Shown: positions 21,252-28,603 of the stretch, one piece after another
How the letters are laid out: each line of letters opens with the position of its first letter
How positions within the stretch are numbered: the stretch's first letter is position 1
From: JAFKKS01 sp039808325
GTDB taxonomy: Bacteria > Pseudomonadota > Alphaproteobacteria > Rhizobiales > Xanthobacteraceae
Reading direction: 5' to 3'
NCBI GenBank assembly: GCA_039808325.1
Contig: JBDHSU010000033.1
Coordinates: forward strand, 1-31,441
DNA: 31,441 nt
The notes under the pieces: generated by a model
Told to the model about the DNA's origin: nothing
The model's database searches: none
The model's input: only the letters and a program-made list of their open reading frames with translations
Made by a program: the position numbers and the translations under genes

Positions 21252-22106
21252 CTACTTGCAGGGCTTGGCCGTCTTCATGTCGAGCGACGTCATGTCGCCG
21301 GTCACGACGAAATCGCCGTAGTCGATCTTGAGCGCGCGCGAGACGCCGTTTTCGTAGAGCTCGAAGGAAATCGCATAGGCCGGCGTCTGCTCGCCGCTCT
21401 GGTCGGCGTTGGCGCGGTCGAAATAGCTCACCGTCACCGGCCAGCGCGTGAGATGCGCGAGCGATGCCTGGCCCGCGGCCGCGTCCTTCGGCGGCGCCTG
21501 CTCCGGCGCGATGGCATGCCCGATCACCGTCAGCGTATTGTAGACCTTCTCGCCCGTTTCGGAGCCGTCGAAGACCGCCGCCTCGAGCAACGTCTTTCCT
21601 CCACGCGCGGCCGCGATGACGCGGCGCATGTGCTCGGACGGAAAGATCACGGCGCCGAGTTGCGCCTTCTTCTTCTCCGGCTTCGTCAGGCTCACCGAGA
21701 CGCCGTTGTCGCCGCGCCCGGCAAGGCCATCGGATCCGTCGATCTCGCGCCCGCCCAGATAGTTCTGCACCGTGAAGCGGAAGCTCTCGCCGTTCCCTTC
21801 CTCCCAGTTGGAGGTGCGCAGATCGCTGAGGACGTTCTCCCCCTCGCCGGACTCGAGTTCCGTCACCTGCCGGAACTGCAGCGCATAGCCCTCGCAGCGG
21901 CTCCCTTCGAAGTCGTAGAGGATGCGGCCGCGCACCCCCTCCAGTCCCCGCTTGCCGCGCGACTGGCCGAGTTTCAGATCATAGATCGCACGGTGCGGGG
22001 CAAGTTCGACGACACCCGTCGCCGTTTCGGCGGAACGCGACGCCGCGGGAAAAAACGCAAAAAGCGCAAGCATCGCCAAGGAGCAGCGCGTCCGGCACGG
22101 CAACAT
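21252..22106 (-). CDS. eipB: Cell-envelope integrity protein EipB (DUF1849)
   Basis: A 284-residue periplasmic protein of the EipB/DUF1849 family, described in Brucella as needed for envelope integrity and folding into a beta-spiral. A signal peptide (LAMLALFAFFPAASRSAE) precedes the mature HRAIYDLKLG. The family's disulfide pair is present: Cys71 in GSRCEGYAL and Cys283 in AKPCK near the end. Other marks are NYLGGREIDG, FPSEHMRRVIAAARGG and VSYFD. The ATG with GGAG 8 nt upstream was chosen; a longer frame upstream has no signal peptide. It is divergent from ridA across 164 bp. Confidence 0.93.
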   Translation of the reverse strand: MLPCRTRCSLAMLALFAFFPAASRSAETATGVVELAPHRAIYDLKLGQSRGKRGLEGVRGRILYDFEGSRCEGYALQFRQVTELESGEGENVLSDLRTSNWEEGNGESFRFTVQNYLGGREIDGSDGLAGRGDNGVSVSLTKPEKKKAQLGAVIFPSEHMRRVIAAARGGKTLLEAAVFDGSETGEKVYNTLTVIGHAIAPEQAPPKDAAAGQASLAHLTRWPVTVSYFDRANADQSGEQTPAYAISFELYENGVSRALKIDYGDFVVTGDMTSLDMKTAKPCK

Positions 22107-22270
22107 GTATGATTCTCCGCATCGCCCCAGCCTCGAACATAGGGGCGCCCCCAACGCACGGCAACTGCAACGCGCTTGCCTGCGCCCGCCCAATCGGACA
22201 AGAGTCGGGCGAGGCTTGCCCTGGTTCACACCCGGGCGAGCGAATTGTGGCGGACGACAAGGAGTATGCG

Positions 22271-22738
22271 ATGGCCGGAACGGTCGAGAAGAAACTCGCG
22301 GATATGGGCATTGAGTTACCAGAGCCGGCCACCCCGGTTGCGAATTACGTTCCCTTCGTGCGCGTCCGCAATCATCTCGTTCTGTCGGGCCAGATTTGCA
22401 CCGACAACGACGGCAAGCTCGTCGCGAAGGGGAAGCTTGGCGCCGGCGTCTCGATCGAAGACGGGCAGAAGGCCGCGCGCGCCTGCGCGATCAATCTCCT
22501 CGCGCAGGTGAAAGCGGCGATCGGCGATCTCGATAAGGTCTCGCGCGTCGTAAGGCTCGGCGGCTTCATCAATTCCGCGCCGGAATTCACCGACGGCGCC
22601 AAAGTGATGAATGGCGCTTCCGATCTGATGGTTGCCGCTTTCGCCGATAAAGGCCGTCACGCGCGCTCGACCGTCGGCGTCGCCAGCCTTCCGCTCGACG
22701 CCGCCGTGGAGGTCGAGGCGATCTTCGAGGTCGACTGA
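22271..22738 (+). CDS. RidA-family enamine/imine deaminase, long form
   Basis: A 155-residue RidA/YjgF-superfamily protein. Archetypal RidA hydrolyses reactive 2-aminoacrylate and related enamines made by PLP enzymes. The catalytic Arg (Arg132 in ARSTVGVASLP) and the Glu 15 residues on (Glu147 in VEVEAIFEVD) match E. coli Arg105 and Glu120. The protein is longer than classical RidA by an N-terminal segment starting VEKKLADMGIELPEP, which marks a distinct subfamily whose substrate may differ. GGAG precedes the ATG. It is followed after 17 bp by the GDPD gene on the same strand, so an operon is likely. Confidence 0.92.
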   Translation: MAGTVEKKLADMGIELPEPATPVANYVPFVRVRNHLVLSGQICTDNDGKLVAKGKLGAGVSIEDGQKAARACAINLLAQVKAAIGDLDKVSRVVRLGGFINSAPEFTDGAKVMNGASDLMVAAFADKGRHARSTVGVASLPLDAAVEVEAIFEVD

Positions 22739-22755
22739 CGCCAGGTGGGAACGCC

Positions 22756-23502
22756 ATGGCCGCGCTCGATTGGTTGACGGCACGGCCGGTCGCGCATCGC
22801 GGGCTGCACGACGCCGCGTCCGGCGTCATCGAGAACATGCCTGCGGCCTTCAATGCGGCGATCGCGGGGCACTATGCCATCGAATGCGACGTGCAGCTCA
22901 GCGCCGACGGCGAGGCGATGGTGCATCATGACTTCGCGCTCGGCCGCCTGACCGAGGGGCAAGGCCCGCTCGTCTCCTTTTCCGCCGCCGATCTCAAGCG
23001 CGTGCCGTTCAAGGCGACGGCGGAGGCCATGCTGACCTTGGGCGAGCTTTGCGACCTCGTCGGAGGCCGCGTGCCGCTGATCGTCGAAATCAAAAGCACC
23101 TTCGACGGCGCGCTGCCGCTGGTGAAACGCACCGCCGCGGTTCTGCAAAATTACCGCGGCCCCGCGGCGGCGATGTCGTTCGATCCGAACGCGGTCGAGG
23201 CCTTGCGCGCCGCGGTGCCGAGCCTGGCACGGGGCATCGTCGCCGAGCGCTACTACCGGCACGCGGAATGGGCGAACCTTTCCCGCGCGGAAAAGAGCAT
23301 GCTCGGCAACCTGCTGCACGCGTTCCGCACGCGGCCGCATTTCGTCGCCTATCGGGTTGGAGACTTGCCGACCGTGGCGACCTTCGCGGCGCGCCGTCTG
23401 TTCGGCTTGCCGCTCCTCACCTGGACCGTCCGCACGCCGGAGGAGCGCGCTCGTGCCGCGCGCTACGCCTCGCAGATCATCTTCGAAGGCTTTCGCGCCT
23501 GA
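22756..23502 (+). CDS. Glycerophosphodiester phosphodiesterase (GDPD) family protein
   Basis: A 248-residue cytosolic GDPD, a TIM-barrel enzyme that splits glycerophosphodiesters into glycerol-3-phosphate and an alcohol. The active-site set is present: AHRGLH (His14, Arg15), ENMPAAF (Glu26, Asn27), IECDVQLS (Glu43, Asp45) and HHDF (His57-Asp59), then VEIK and the C-terminal TWTVRTPEE. ENMPAAF replaces the commoner ENT-x-AF, a mild variant. No signal peptide is present. It is the second gene after ridA and converges with the Rsm22-like gene with 14 bp between them. Confidence 0.94.
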   Translation: MAALDWLTARPVAHRGLHDAASGVIENMPAAFNAAIAGHYAIECDVQLSADGEAMVHHDFALGRLTEGQGPLVSFSAADLKRVPFKATAEAMLTLGELCDLVGGRVPLIVEIKSTFDGALPLVKRTAAVLQNYRGPAAAMSFDPNAVEALRAAVPSLARGIVAERYYRHAEWANLSRAEKSMLGNLLHAFRTRPHFVAYRVGDLPTVATFAARRLFGLPLLTWTVRTPEERARAARYASQIIFEGFRA

Positions 23503-23516
23503 TCGGCACGCGGCCG

Positions 23517-24500
23517 TTACTTTTCCTCAGCGTCCGTGGGGACCGCGTCGCCCCAGCGCGCGCGCCGCGCCGCTTTGTAGGCATCGCCGTCACGCCGCGT
23601 GAACATTCGCTCGGCAAGCGTTCCGTCCGGGCGGCAGAGCTTCAGCCACGCCCGGCCGCCCGCCTGCCGCGGCGGGCCGACGACCCGTGCCGGTTCATCC
23701 AGCGCGGGGATGCGCGCCGCCGCCACATAGGCGAACTTCTCGTCTTCCCAAGGCACCTCCGCGCCCTTCGCCAGCCGATGCGCGCGCGAGCGCGCCACGC
23801 GCCGCGCGAAATGACACCAATCCGGCGCGACGATCGGACAGGCCTGCGCGTGCGGGCACGGCGCCAAGAGATGCGCGGATGCCGCGATCAATTGTGCGCG
23901 GACGGCAAGAATGCGCGCGAATCCGGCCGGTGTGCCTGGCTCGACGATGAGCAGGACACCGCGCGTCAGCCCCCATAACCGCGCGGTCAGGGCACGGCGC
24001 GCCTCCGCATCGATCTCGTCGAGCACATAAGCGGCGGTCACCAGGTCCCGCGGCGGCGTCTCCGGCAAGCCCTGCGAAAAATCCATCGCGCGCCAGTCCA
24101 CGCGCGCGATCGGCCCCGCCTGCGTCAAGCGCTCGCCCCAGCCGCGAACCGGCGCGCTTGCTTCGACGAGCAGCGCCTGGTCGAGGTCCGGCCAGCAGTC
24201 CGCCGCCGCCCACAGCGCCGTTCCGGGCCCCGCGCCGACATCGAGCAGCGCGGCGGGCGCGAAGTCGGGCCGCGCGACAGCGACTTGCTCCATCGCCGCG
24301 CGGACGGCGGCATAGGTCGCCGGAAGCCGCGTCGCCAGGTAAGCGAGCGCCGCGCGGTCATCGCCGATGTGGAAGCGGCCGTCGCGCACTTCCGCCCGGT
24401 AGCGTTGCGACAGGCGCGCGGCCGCGCGCGCGAGATCGGCGGGGGCAATGCCCGCCAAAGCCTGCTCTACACCCTGGCGCAACGTCGCGGGCAACTCCAT
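23517..24500 (-). CDS. Rsm22/METTL17-like ribosomal small-subunit methyltransferase family protein
   Basis: A 327-residue protein of the Rsm22 family, whose mitochondrial members (METTL17) bind the small ribosomal subunit during assembly. The SAM fold is seen in LLDVGAGPGTALWAA at 86-100 and the AAYVLDEI segment near 156-163. Four Cys (215 and 221 in APCPHAQACP, 229 in DWCHF, 289 in KLCRPDG) match the family pattern that holds an Fe-S cluster in METTL17. Whether bacterial members methylate RNA is unknown. GAGGT lies 7 nt before the ATG. It is divergent from the DUF482 gene across 150 bp and converges with GDPD. Confidence 0.9.
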   Translation of the reverse strand: MELPATLRQGVEQALAGIAPADLARAAARLSQRYRAEVRDGRFHIGDDRAALAYLATRLPATYAAVRAAMEQVAVARPDFAPAALLDVGAGPGTALWAAADCWPDLDQALLVEASAPVRGWGERLTQAGPIARVDWRAMDFSQGLPETPPRDLVTAAYVLDEIDAEARRALTARLWGLTRGVLLIVEPGTPAGFARILAVRAQLIAASAHLLAPCPHAQACPIVAPDWCHFARRVARSRAHRLAKGAEVPWEDEKFAYVAAARIPALDEPARVVGPPRQAGGRAWLKLCRPDGTLAERMFTRRDGDAYKAARRARWGDAVPTDAEEK

Positions 24501-24540
24501 TTCAAGACCTCACGGGTGCGGCCAAGGCGCCCTCAGAACT

Positions 24541-24569
24541 TTGTGAGCCCTCGTTTTCCGGCCCATATT
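24541..24569 (+). promoter_or_regulatory. Probable promoter of the DUF482-HIT genes
   Basis: TTGTGA (24541-24546), 17-bp spacer, CATATT (24564-24569): a fair sigma70-type match. It would start transcription about 12 nt before the ATG of a 21-codon leader ORF. Confidence 0.4.
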
Positions 24570-24588
24570 GCGTGTAGGTTCGTAAGCG

Positions 24589-24654
24589 ATGTCCCAATCA
24601 CAAGCGGCGACGCAAACGCCGTCAGCCATGAACGCCATCGCCGCCTCCGCATGA
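24589..24654 (+). CDS. Possible 21-residue leader peptide
   Basis: An ATG at 24589 opens a 21-codon frame rich in Ala, Gln and Ser (MSQSQAATQTPSAMNAIAAS plus Ala). Its TGA overlaps the DUF482 start codon as ATGA. The DUF482 ATG has no Shine-Dalgarno of its own, so reinitiation after this frame could drive its translation. It resembles no known protein and might be fortuitous. Confidence 0.3.
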   Translation: MSQSQAATQTPSAMNAIAASA

Positions 24655-25892
24655 GTAGCAAAGAACTCCGCATTCGCGTCGTCCCCTCGATCGCCGAGAT
24701 TTCCGCGACCGATTGGAACGCGTGCGCCGATTTCGATGAATCGCTTCCTCAAGCTCCGAAATCATCACACGGGCGCACGGATTCAAAGCCTGAAAGCGCC
24801 GGTTATAATCCGTTCATTTCGCACGAATTCCTGAGCGCGCTCGAAACCTCGAAGTCGGCCACGGCGCGCACCGGCTGGCAGCCGCAGCACCTGGCGCTAG
24901 AAAGCGACGGCGGCGCCATCATCGGCGTCGCGCCTTGTTATCTGAAATCGCACTCGCGCGGCGAATATGTCTTCGACGCCGGGTGGGCGGAAGCCTATGA
25001 GCGCGCGGGCGGCGCCTACTATCCGAAGGTGCAAGTCTCGGTGCCGTTCACGCCCGCGACCGGGCCGCGCCTCCTCGCGCGCGCCGGAACCGATCGGACC
25101 GCCGTTCGCGCCGCGCTCGCCTCCGGGCTCGTCGAGCTCGCACGCCTGCGGGAAGCCTCCTCGGTGCACGTCACGTTCCTGCCGGAGACGGAAGCGGAGC
25201 TGCTGGGCGCGCACGGCTTCCTGCGTCGCACCGATCAGCAGTTCCATTGGGAGAACGCCGGCTACGCGACCTTCGACGACTTTCTCGCCGCGCTCGCCTC
25301 GCGCAAGCGCAAGGCCGTGCGGCGCGAGCGCGAGGCCGCCCTCGCCTCCGGCGCCACCATCCATTGGCTCACCGGTGCCGACCTCACCGAGGACGCATGG
25401 GACGCGTTCTTCACCTTCTACATGGAGACCGGATCGCGCAAATGGGGGCGGCCCTATCTTACCCGCGCCTTCTTCTCCCAGGTCGGCGAAAGCATGCGCG
25501 ACCGTATCCTGCTGGTCATGGCCAAGCGCGGCGGCCGCTTCATCGCCGGCGCGCTGAACTTCATCGGCGCGGACACGCTCTACGGCCGCCACTGGGGGGC
25601 GATCGAGCACCACCCCTGCCTGCATTTCGAGGTCTGCTACTATCAGGCGATCGCGTTCGCCATCGCGCGCGGGCTCAAGCGGGTCGAGGCCGGCGCGCAG
25701 GGCGAGCATAAGCTCGCGCGCGGCTACTTGCCCGTGACCACCCATTCGGCCCACTACATCGCCGACCCGGCCTTGCGTCGCGCCATCGCCGACTATCTCG
25801 CGCGCGAGCGGCGCTACGTCGAGGCGGCGCACGACGAACTTGCGGCGCTCGCGCCGTTCCGAAAGAATCCGCCGAAAGAATTCGACCGTTGA
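24651..25892 (+). CDS. DUF482 peptidogalycan biosynthesis/GNAT-like protein
   Basis: A 413-residue cytosolic protein of the DUF482 family, which has two GNAT-like folds related to FemABX aminoacyl transferases. The acceptor is unknown. Family marks: YNPFISHEFLSALE (residues 52-65), ARTGWQPQHLALE, APCYLKSHSRGEYVFDAGWAEAYERAGGAYYPK, VPFTPATGPRLL, KRKAVRRERE, MAKRGGRFIAGALNFIGADTLYGRHWGA and EAGAQGEHKLARGYLP. Residues 29-50 look like a small lineage-specific insertion of polar residues. No in-frame ATG, GTG or TTG lies closely upstream. It is followed after 13 bp by the HIT gene, so the two are probably co-transcribed. Confidence 0.9.
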   Translation: MSSKELRIRVVPSIAEISATDWNACADFDESLPQAPKSSHGRTDSKPESAGYNPFISHEFLSALETSKSATARTGWQPQHLALESDGGAIIGVAPCYLKSHSRGEYVFDAGWAEAYERAGGAYYPKVQVSVPFTPATGPRLLARAGTDRTAVRAALASGLVELARLREASSVHVTFLPETEAELLGAHGFLRRTDQQFHWENAGYATFDDFLAALASRKRKAVRREREAALASGATIHWLTGADLTEDAWDAFFTFYMETGSRKWGRPYLTRAFFSQVGESMRDRILLVMAKRGGRFIAGALNFIGADTLYGRHWGAIEHHPCLHFEVCYYQAIAFAIARGLKRVEAGAQGEHKLARGYLPVTTHSAHYIADPALRRAIADYLARERRYVEAAHDELAALAPFRKNPPKEFDR

Positions 25893-25905
25893 ACAGGGGT
25901 GACGG

Positions 25906-26334
25906 ATGGCCGGCTACGACGAGAACAACATCTTCGCGAAGATCCTGCGCGGCGAACTGCCGGCGCATAAGGTCTACGAGGACGACAAGACCTTCGTGTT
26001 CCTCGACATCATGCCGCGCGCGCCCGGCCACGCCCTGATCATTCCGAAAGCGCCGGCGCGCAACCTGCTCGACGTCGCGCCGGGCGACCTCGCCGCGGTG
26101 ATGGCGACGACGCAGAAGGTCGCCCGCGCGGCCATGCGGGCGTTCGACGCGGCGGGCGTCACCATGCAGCAATTCAACGAGCCGGCGGGCGGCCAGGTCG
26201 TCTTCCACCTCCATGTCCACATCATTCCGCGCCACGAGGGCGTGCCGCTGAAACCGCCGGCGACGTTCAAGGAAACGCCGGAAAACCTCGCCGCGCACGC
26301 CGAGAAGCTGCGCGCCGCGCTGACCGCGGGATAA
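25906..26334 (+). CDS. HIT-family nucleotide-binding protein
   Basis: A 142-residue histidine-triad protein, a nucleotidyl hydrolase or transferase of the HinT type acting on purine phosphoramidates or dinucleotides. The triad HLHVH is at residues 101-105 (HLHVHIIPRH). The N-terminal NIFAKILRGELPAHKVYEDD and FLDIMPRAPGHALIIPK are standard. It follows the DUF482 gene by 13 bp and converges with azlD across 15 bp. The physiological substrate is not evident from context. Confidence 0.95.
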   Translation: MAGYDENNIFAKILRGELPAHKVYEDDKTFVFLDIMPRAPGHALIIPKAPARNLLDVAPGDLAAVMATTQKVARAAMRAFDAAGVTMQQFNEPAGGQVVFHLHVHIIPRHEGVPLKPPATFKETPENLAAHAEKLRAALTAG

Positions 26335-26349
26335 GGCGACGGCGGTGGA

Positions 26350-26694
26350 TTACCCCGCCGCCCACGCGCCGGTCAGCAGCGCGATCTCGCCGACCGCGAC
26401 GCCGACAAAGACCGACCGGCGCACCGCGAGAAAAGCGGCGAAGCCGATGATCACCGCGCCGACGCGGATCGTCAGCGGGATGTCGGCGAGCGTTCCCGGC
26501 GCGAACAAGACGATCTTGGCGATGACGCCGGCGAGGATCGCGGTCGCGACCGCGCGCACCCATACGATGGCGTCGGAGCGTTCGTCGATCCCGTGCGCGA
26601 CGATCAGGCCGAGGCAGCGCCAAATCTCGTTCGGCAGAAATCCGAGCAGCACCAGCGCGACATACGGCGCGAGATCGCCAAAAGCGGCGCTCAT
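26350..26694 (-). CDS. azlD: AzlD-family small transporter subunit
   Basis: A 114-residue membrane protein, the small partner of AzlC in branched-chain amino-acid export (YgaZH type). It has about four hydrophobic segments: YVALVLLGFLPNEIWRCLGLIV with the family's FLPxxxWR, then AVATAILAGVIAKIVLF, IRVGAVIIGFAAFLA and VGVAVGEIALLTGAW. Its start overlaps the azlC stop (ATGA at 26691-26694), so translation is coupled. It is last in the RidA-azlC-azlD set. Confidence 0.9.
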   Translation of the reverse strand: MSAAFGDLAPYVALVLLGFLPNEIWRCLGLIVAHGIDERSDAIVWVRAVATAILAGVIAKIVLFAPGTLADIPLTIRVGAVIIGFAAFLAVRRSVFVGVAVGEIALLTGAWAAG

Positions 26695-27398
26695 GCGCGG
26701 CTCCTGCGGACACGCCAAACGAAGAAGGCGAGCGTTCCGGCGAGGAGGCCAGACCACAGGATGTCGAGTTCGACCCTGTAAAACGCCATCACCGGAGCGA
26801 TGAGCAGGCCCAGTATCAAAGCGAGCTTGTCGGCAAGATGGCGGCTATTGCGCGCGAGCGACATCATGAACGAGAGCGGCGTGAGGAACAGCAGCGCCGA
26901 CGCCAGCGCCGTCGGCAGTTCGCGCGCCATGAAGTAGCCGGAGAGAACGGCGATCACCGCCGCGATCGTCAGCGCCGCACCGAACCCGTTGACGAACGCG
27001 ACGCGGCCTTCCGGCGCAACGTCGGGAAGAAGCCGCTGCCCCTCGACCCACAGCGACACTGCGGTGAGATGCGCCGGCAAAACCAGTTGCCGCAGGCGCG
27101 TCTGCGGCGTGCGCAGCAGCGGCAACAGCGAGACGACCATCGGCAGAAGGCGGACCGCGCTCAACGTCACCGCGATCGCGATCTCGACCATGGTGGCGCT
27201 GGTCGCCAACATCGAGGTGATGATGAGCTGCGTCGGCCCCGCCCAGATCAGAATCGTCGCGACCAGCGTCCAGGTCAGCGAGAAACCGAGATCGTGCGCG
27301 AGCGCGCCCAGGCCCAGATACGTTCCCAGCAACAGCCACAGGAAGACGGACTTGGCGCCGGCGCGCATGCCATCGAGGAATGCGCGCCGGCCCATCAT
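26691..27398 (-). CDS. azlC: AzlC-family branched-chain amino-acid exporter subunit
   Basis: A 235-residue inner-membrane protein, the large subunit of AzlCD-type exporters for valine, leucine, isoleucine and analogues. It starts RRAFLDGMRAGAKSVFLWLLLGTYLGLGALAHDLGFSLTWTL, with ATILIWAGPTQLIITSML and the conserved SAVRLLPMVVSLLPLL region. Two ATG codons lie in tandem directly after the upstream RidA stop (TAAATGATG), with zero spacer, so translation depends on the upstream gene. The exact substrate is inferred only from family. Confidence 0.92.
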   Translation of the reverse strand: MMGRRAFLDGMRAGAKSVFLWLLLGTYLGLGALAHDLGFSLTWTLVATILIWAGPTQLIITSMLATSATMVEIAIAVTLSAVRLLPMVVSLLPLLRTPQTRLRQLVLPAHLTAVSLWVEGQRLLPDVAPEGRVAFVNGFGAALTIAAVIAVLSGYFMARELPTALASALLFLTPLSFMMSLARNSRHLADKLALILGLLIAPVMAFYRVELDILWSGLLAGTLAFFVWRVRRSRA

Positions 27399-27740
27399 TT
27401 ATTTCGCGGCGGTGACCACGACTTCCACGAGGTCCTTGCCGTCGAGCACGACGCCAAGGCAGGCGCGCATCGGCGGATTGGTGCGATCCACCCACTCGTC
27501 CCAGGCGCGGTTCATCTCTTCCTTCTTCGCCATGTCCGCGATGTAGACGATCGCCGTCAGAATGCGGCTCTTGTCGGTCCCCGCGTCGGCCAGGTTCTTG
27601 TCGATGCCGGCGAGCGCCGCCTTCGTCTGCTCGTACATCGAGGGAACCTTGTCAGACGCGACGGCGACGGTGAAAACGTGATTGTCGGCGATGACGCCGC
27701 GAGCGCGCGTCGAGGCGTTTCCGGAAAGACGAGTGATCAC
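27399..27740 (-). CDS. RidA-family protein (YoaB-like), heading the azlCD operon
   Basis: A 113-residue RidA-superfamily enzyme. The start is GTG with AAGGAG 5 nt upstream; a longer frame upstream lacks family similarity. Arg92 in PPMRACLG and Glu106 in LVEVVVTA sit where the catalytic Arg and Glu of E. coli RidA lie, allowing one residue of shift. It is a different subgroup from the longer RidA at 22271 and is not a recent duplicate. It stops immediately before azlC. RidA enzymes clear enamines from threonine dehydratase, the entry to isoleucine synthesis, which fits a shared operon with a branched-chain amino-acid exporter. That link is inference. Confidence 0.92.
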   Translation of the reverse strand: MITRLSGNASTRARGVIADNHVFTVAVASDKVPSMYEQTKAALAGIDKNLADAGTDKSRILTAIVYIADMAKKEEMNRAWDEWVDRTNPPMRACLGVVLDGKDLVEVVVTAAK

Positions 27741-27863
27741 ATCAGCTCCTTGGTTGGACGTGGAGCCGTGTTCTAAGGCATTTCCGTTCGTTTCCGCAGC
27801 CCGTTCTGTTGATAAGCGCGCGCGGCATGCGAGGCATGTGCGCAAAGGCCGCGGATGGCGCCA

Positions 27864-27895
27864 AGAAAAAAGGCCTCGCCGTCCGGCGGGGCCTT
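27864..27895 (-). terminator. Rho-independent terminator of the BA14K-like gene
   Basis: The arms are 27870-27880 and 27885-27895, 10 of 11 pairs Watson-Crick plus one G-U, with a 4-nt loop. On the minus strand they are followed by a run of six T (27871-27866). It begins 14 bp after the BA14K stop. This is the clearest intrinsic terminator in the window. Confidence 0.88.
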
Positions 27896-27908
27896 CGCGA
27901 TGCATGGG

Positions 27909-28325
27909 TTACGGGCAAGGATGCCGGTAGCCGTCGTAGCCCAGATAAGTGCCGCTCGCGGGGTCGTAGGAGCGGAAGCGCTGCATGCAGTAGGCCACCG
28001 CGTCGCCGCCATAGACGGGCGCGGGGGCGTAGTAGCCGGGCGGCGGGGCCGAGGCCACGCCGGCAATCGCGGCGCCGGCCGCGAGGCCGAGGATGCCGCC
28101 TGCGATCGCCGCGCCAGGCCCGTAACCGCCATGGCGGTAATACCCTCCGTGCCAGTGTCCGCGCCCACGCCAGCGGACCGTCTGCACGCCCGCATCCTGA
28201 GTGAGTGTAGTGGCAGCGGCCCCAACGCCGGAGGCAGCGCCGATCGGGGCTGCCTGCGCCGGCGCCATGGCGAGCGCCAAACCGAAGGCCGCGGCAGATG
28301 CCAATGCAATTTTTGTCCTTTTCAC
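27909..28325 (-). CDS. BA14K-like secreted protein
   Basis: A 138-residue exported protein. A signal peptide (KIALASAAAFGLALAMAPAQA, cut near residue 25) leads to a Gly/His/Tyr/Pro-rich region with an Ala/Gly hydrophobic patch (AAIAGGILGLAAGAAIAGVA). The C-terminal AYCMQRFRSYDPASGTYLGYDGYRHPCP is the BA14K signature with two Cys. BA14K is known from Brucella as an immunoreactive lectin-like protein; family members are common in Hyphomicrobiales and of unclear role. The start is GTG with AAGGAA 8 nt upstream. It is a single gene ending at a strong terminator, and the 278-bp upstream gap shows no other gene. Confidence 0.88.
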   Translation of the reverse strand: MKRTKIALASAAAFGLALAMAPAQAAPIGAASGVGAAATTLTQDAGVQTVRWRGRGHWHGGYYRHGGYGPGAAIAGGILGLAAGAAIAGVASAPPPGYYAPAPVYGGDAVAYCMQRFRSYDPASGTYLGYDGYRHPCP

Positions 28326-28603
28326 AATGTATTTCCTTCGCTCGTCACGTCCGCGCCATGACCGGTGGTGTCACCCCGCTTCAACAACTGGCCCGCCACA
28401 CGGAAGGCAGACCAATAAGGTCCAGCCGCAAGGCCAGTCCGCTGTGAGAGATAAGCACAATACGAATGTTTCGTTCCGCCGGCATGGAATTATGCCTAAT
28501 AGCTTTTGCGGTCCGCTCCGGGGCGCGGAGGCGGTGACGGCATGGTTCCCTTCCCTCGCCGCCCGCGCCATATTGCGACCGCCTTTGCCTACGGAGACCC
28601 TTC

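Noticed and set aside
27399..27905. A longer start for the second RidA
   Set aside because: The upstream 55 codons run through the terminator of the BA14K-like gene and have no family similarity. The GTG at 27740 has a strong AAGGAG.
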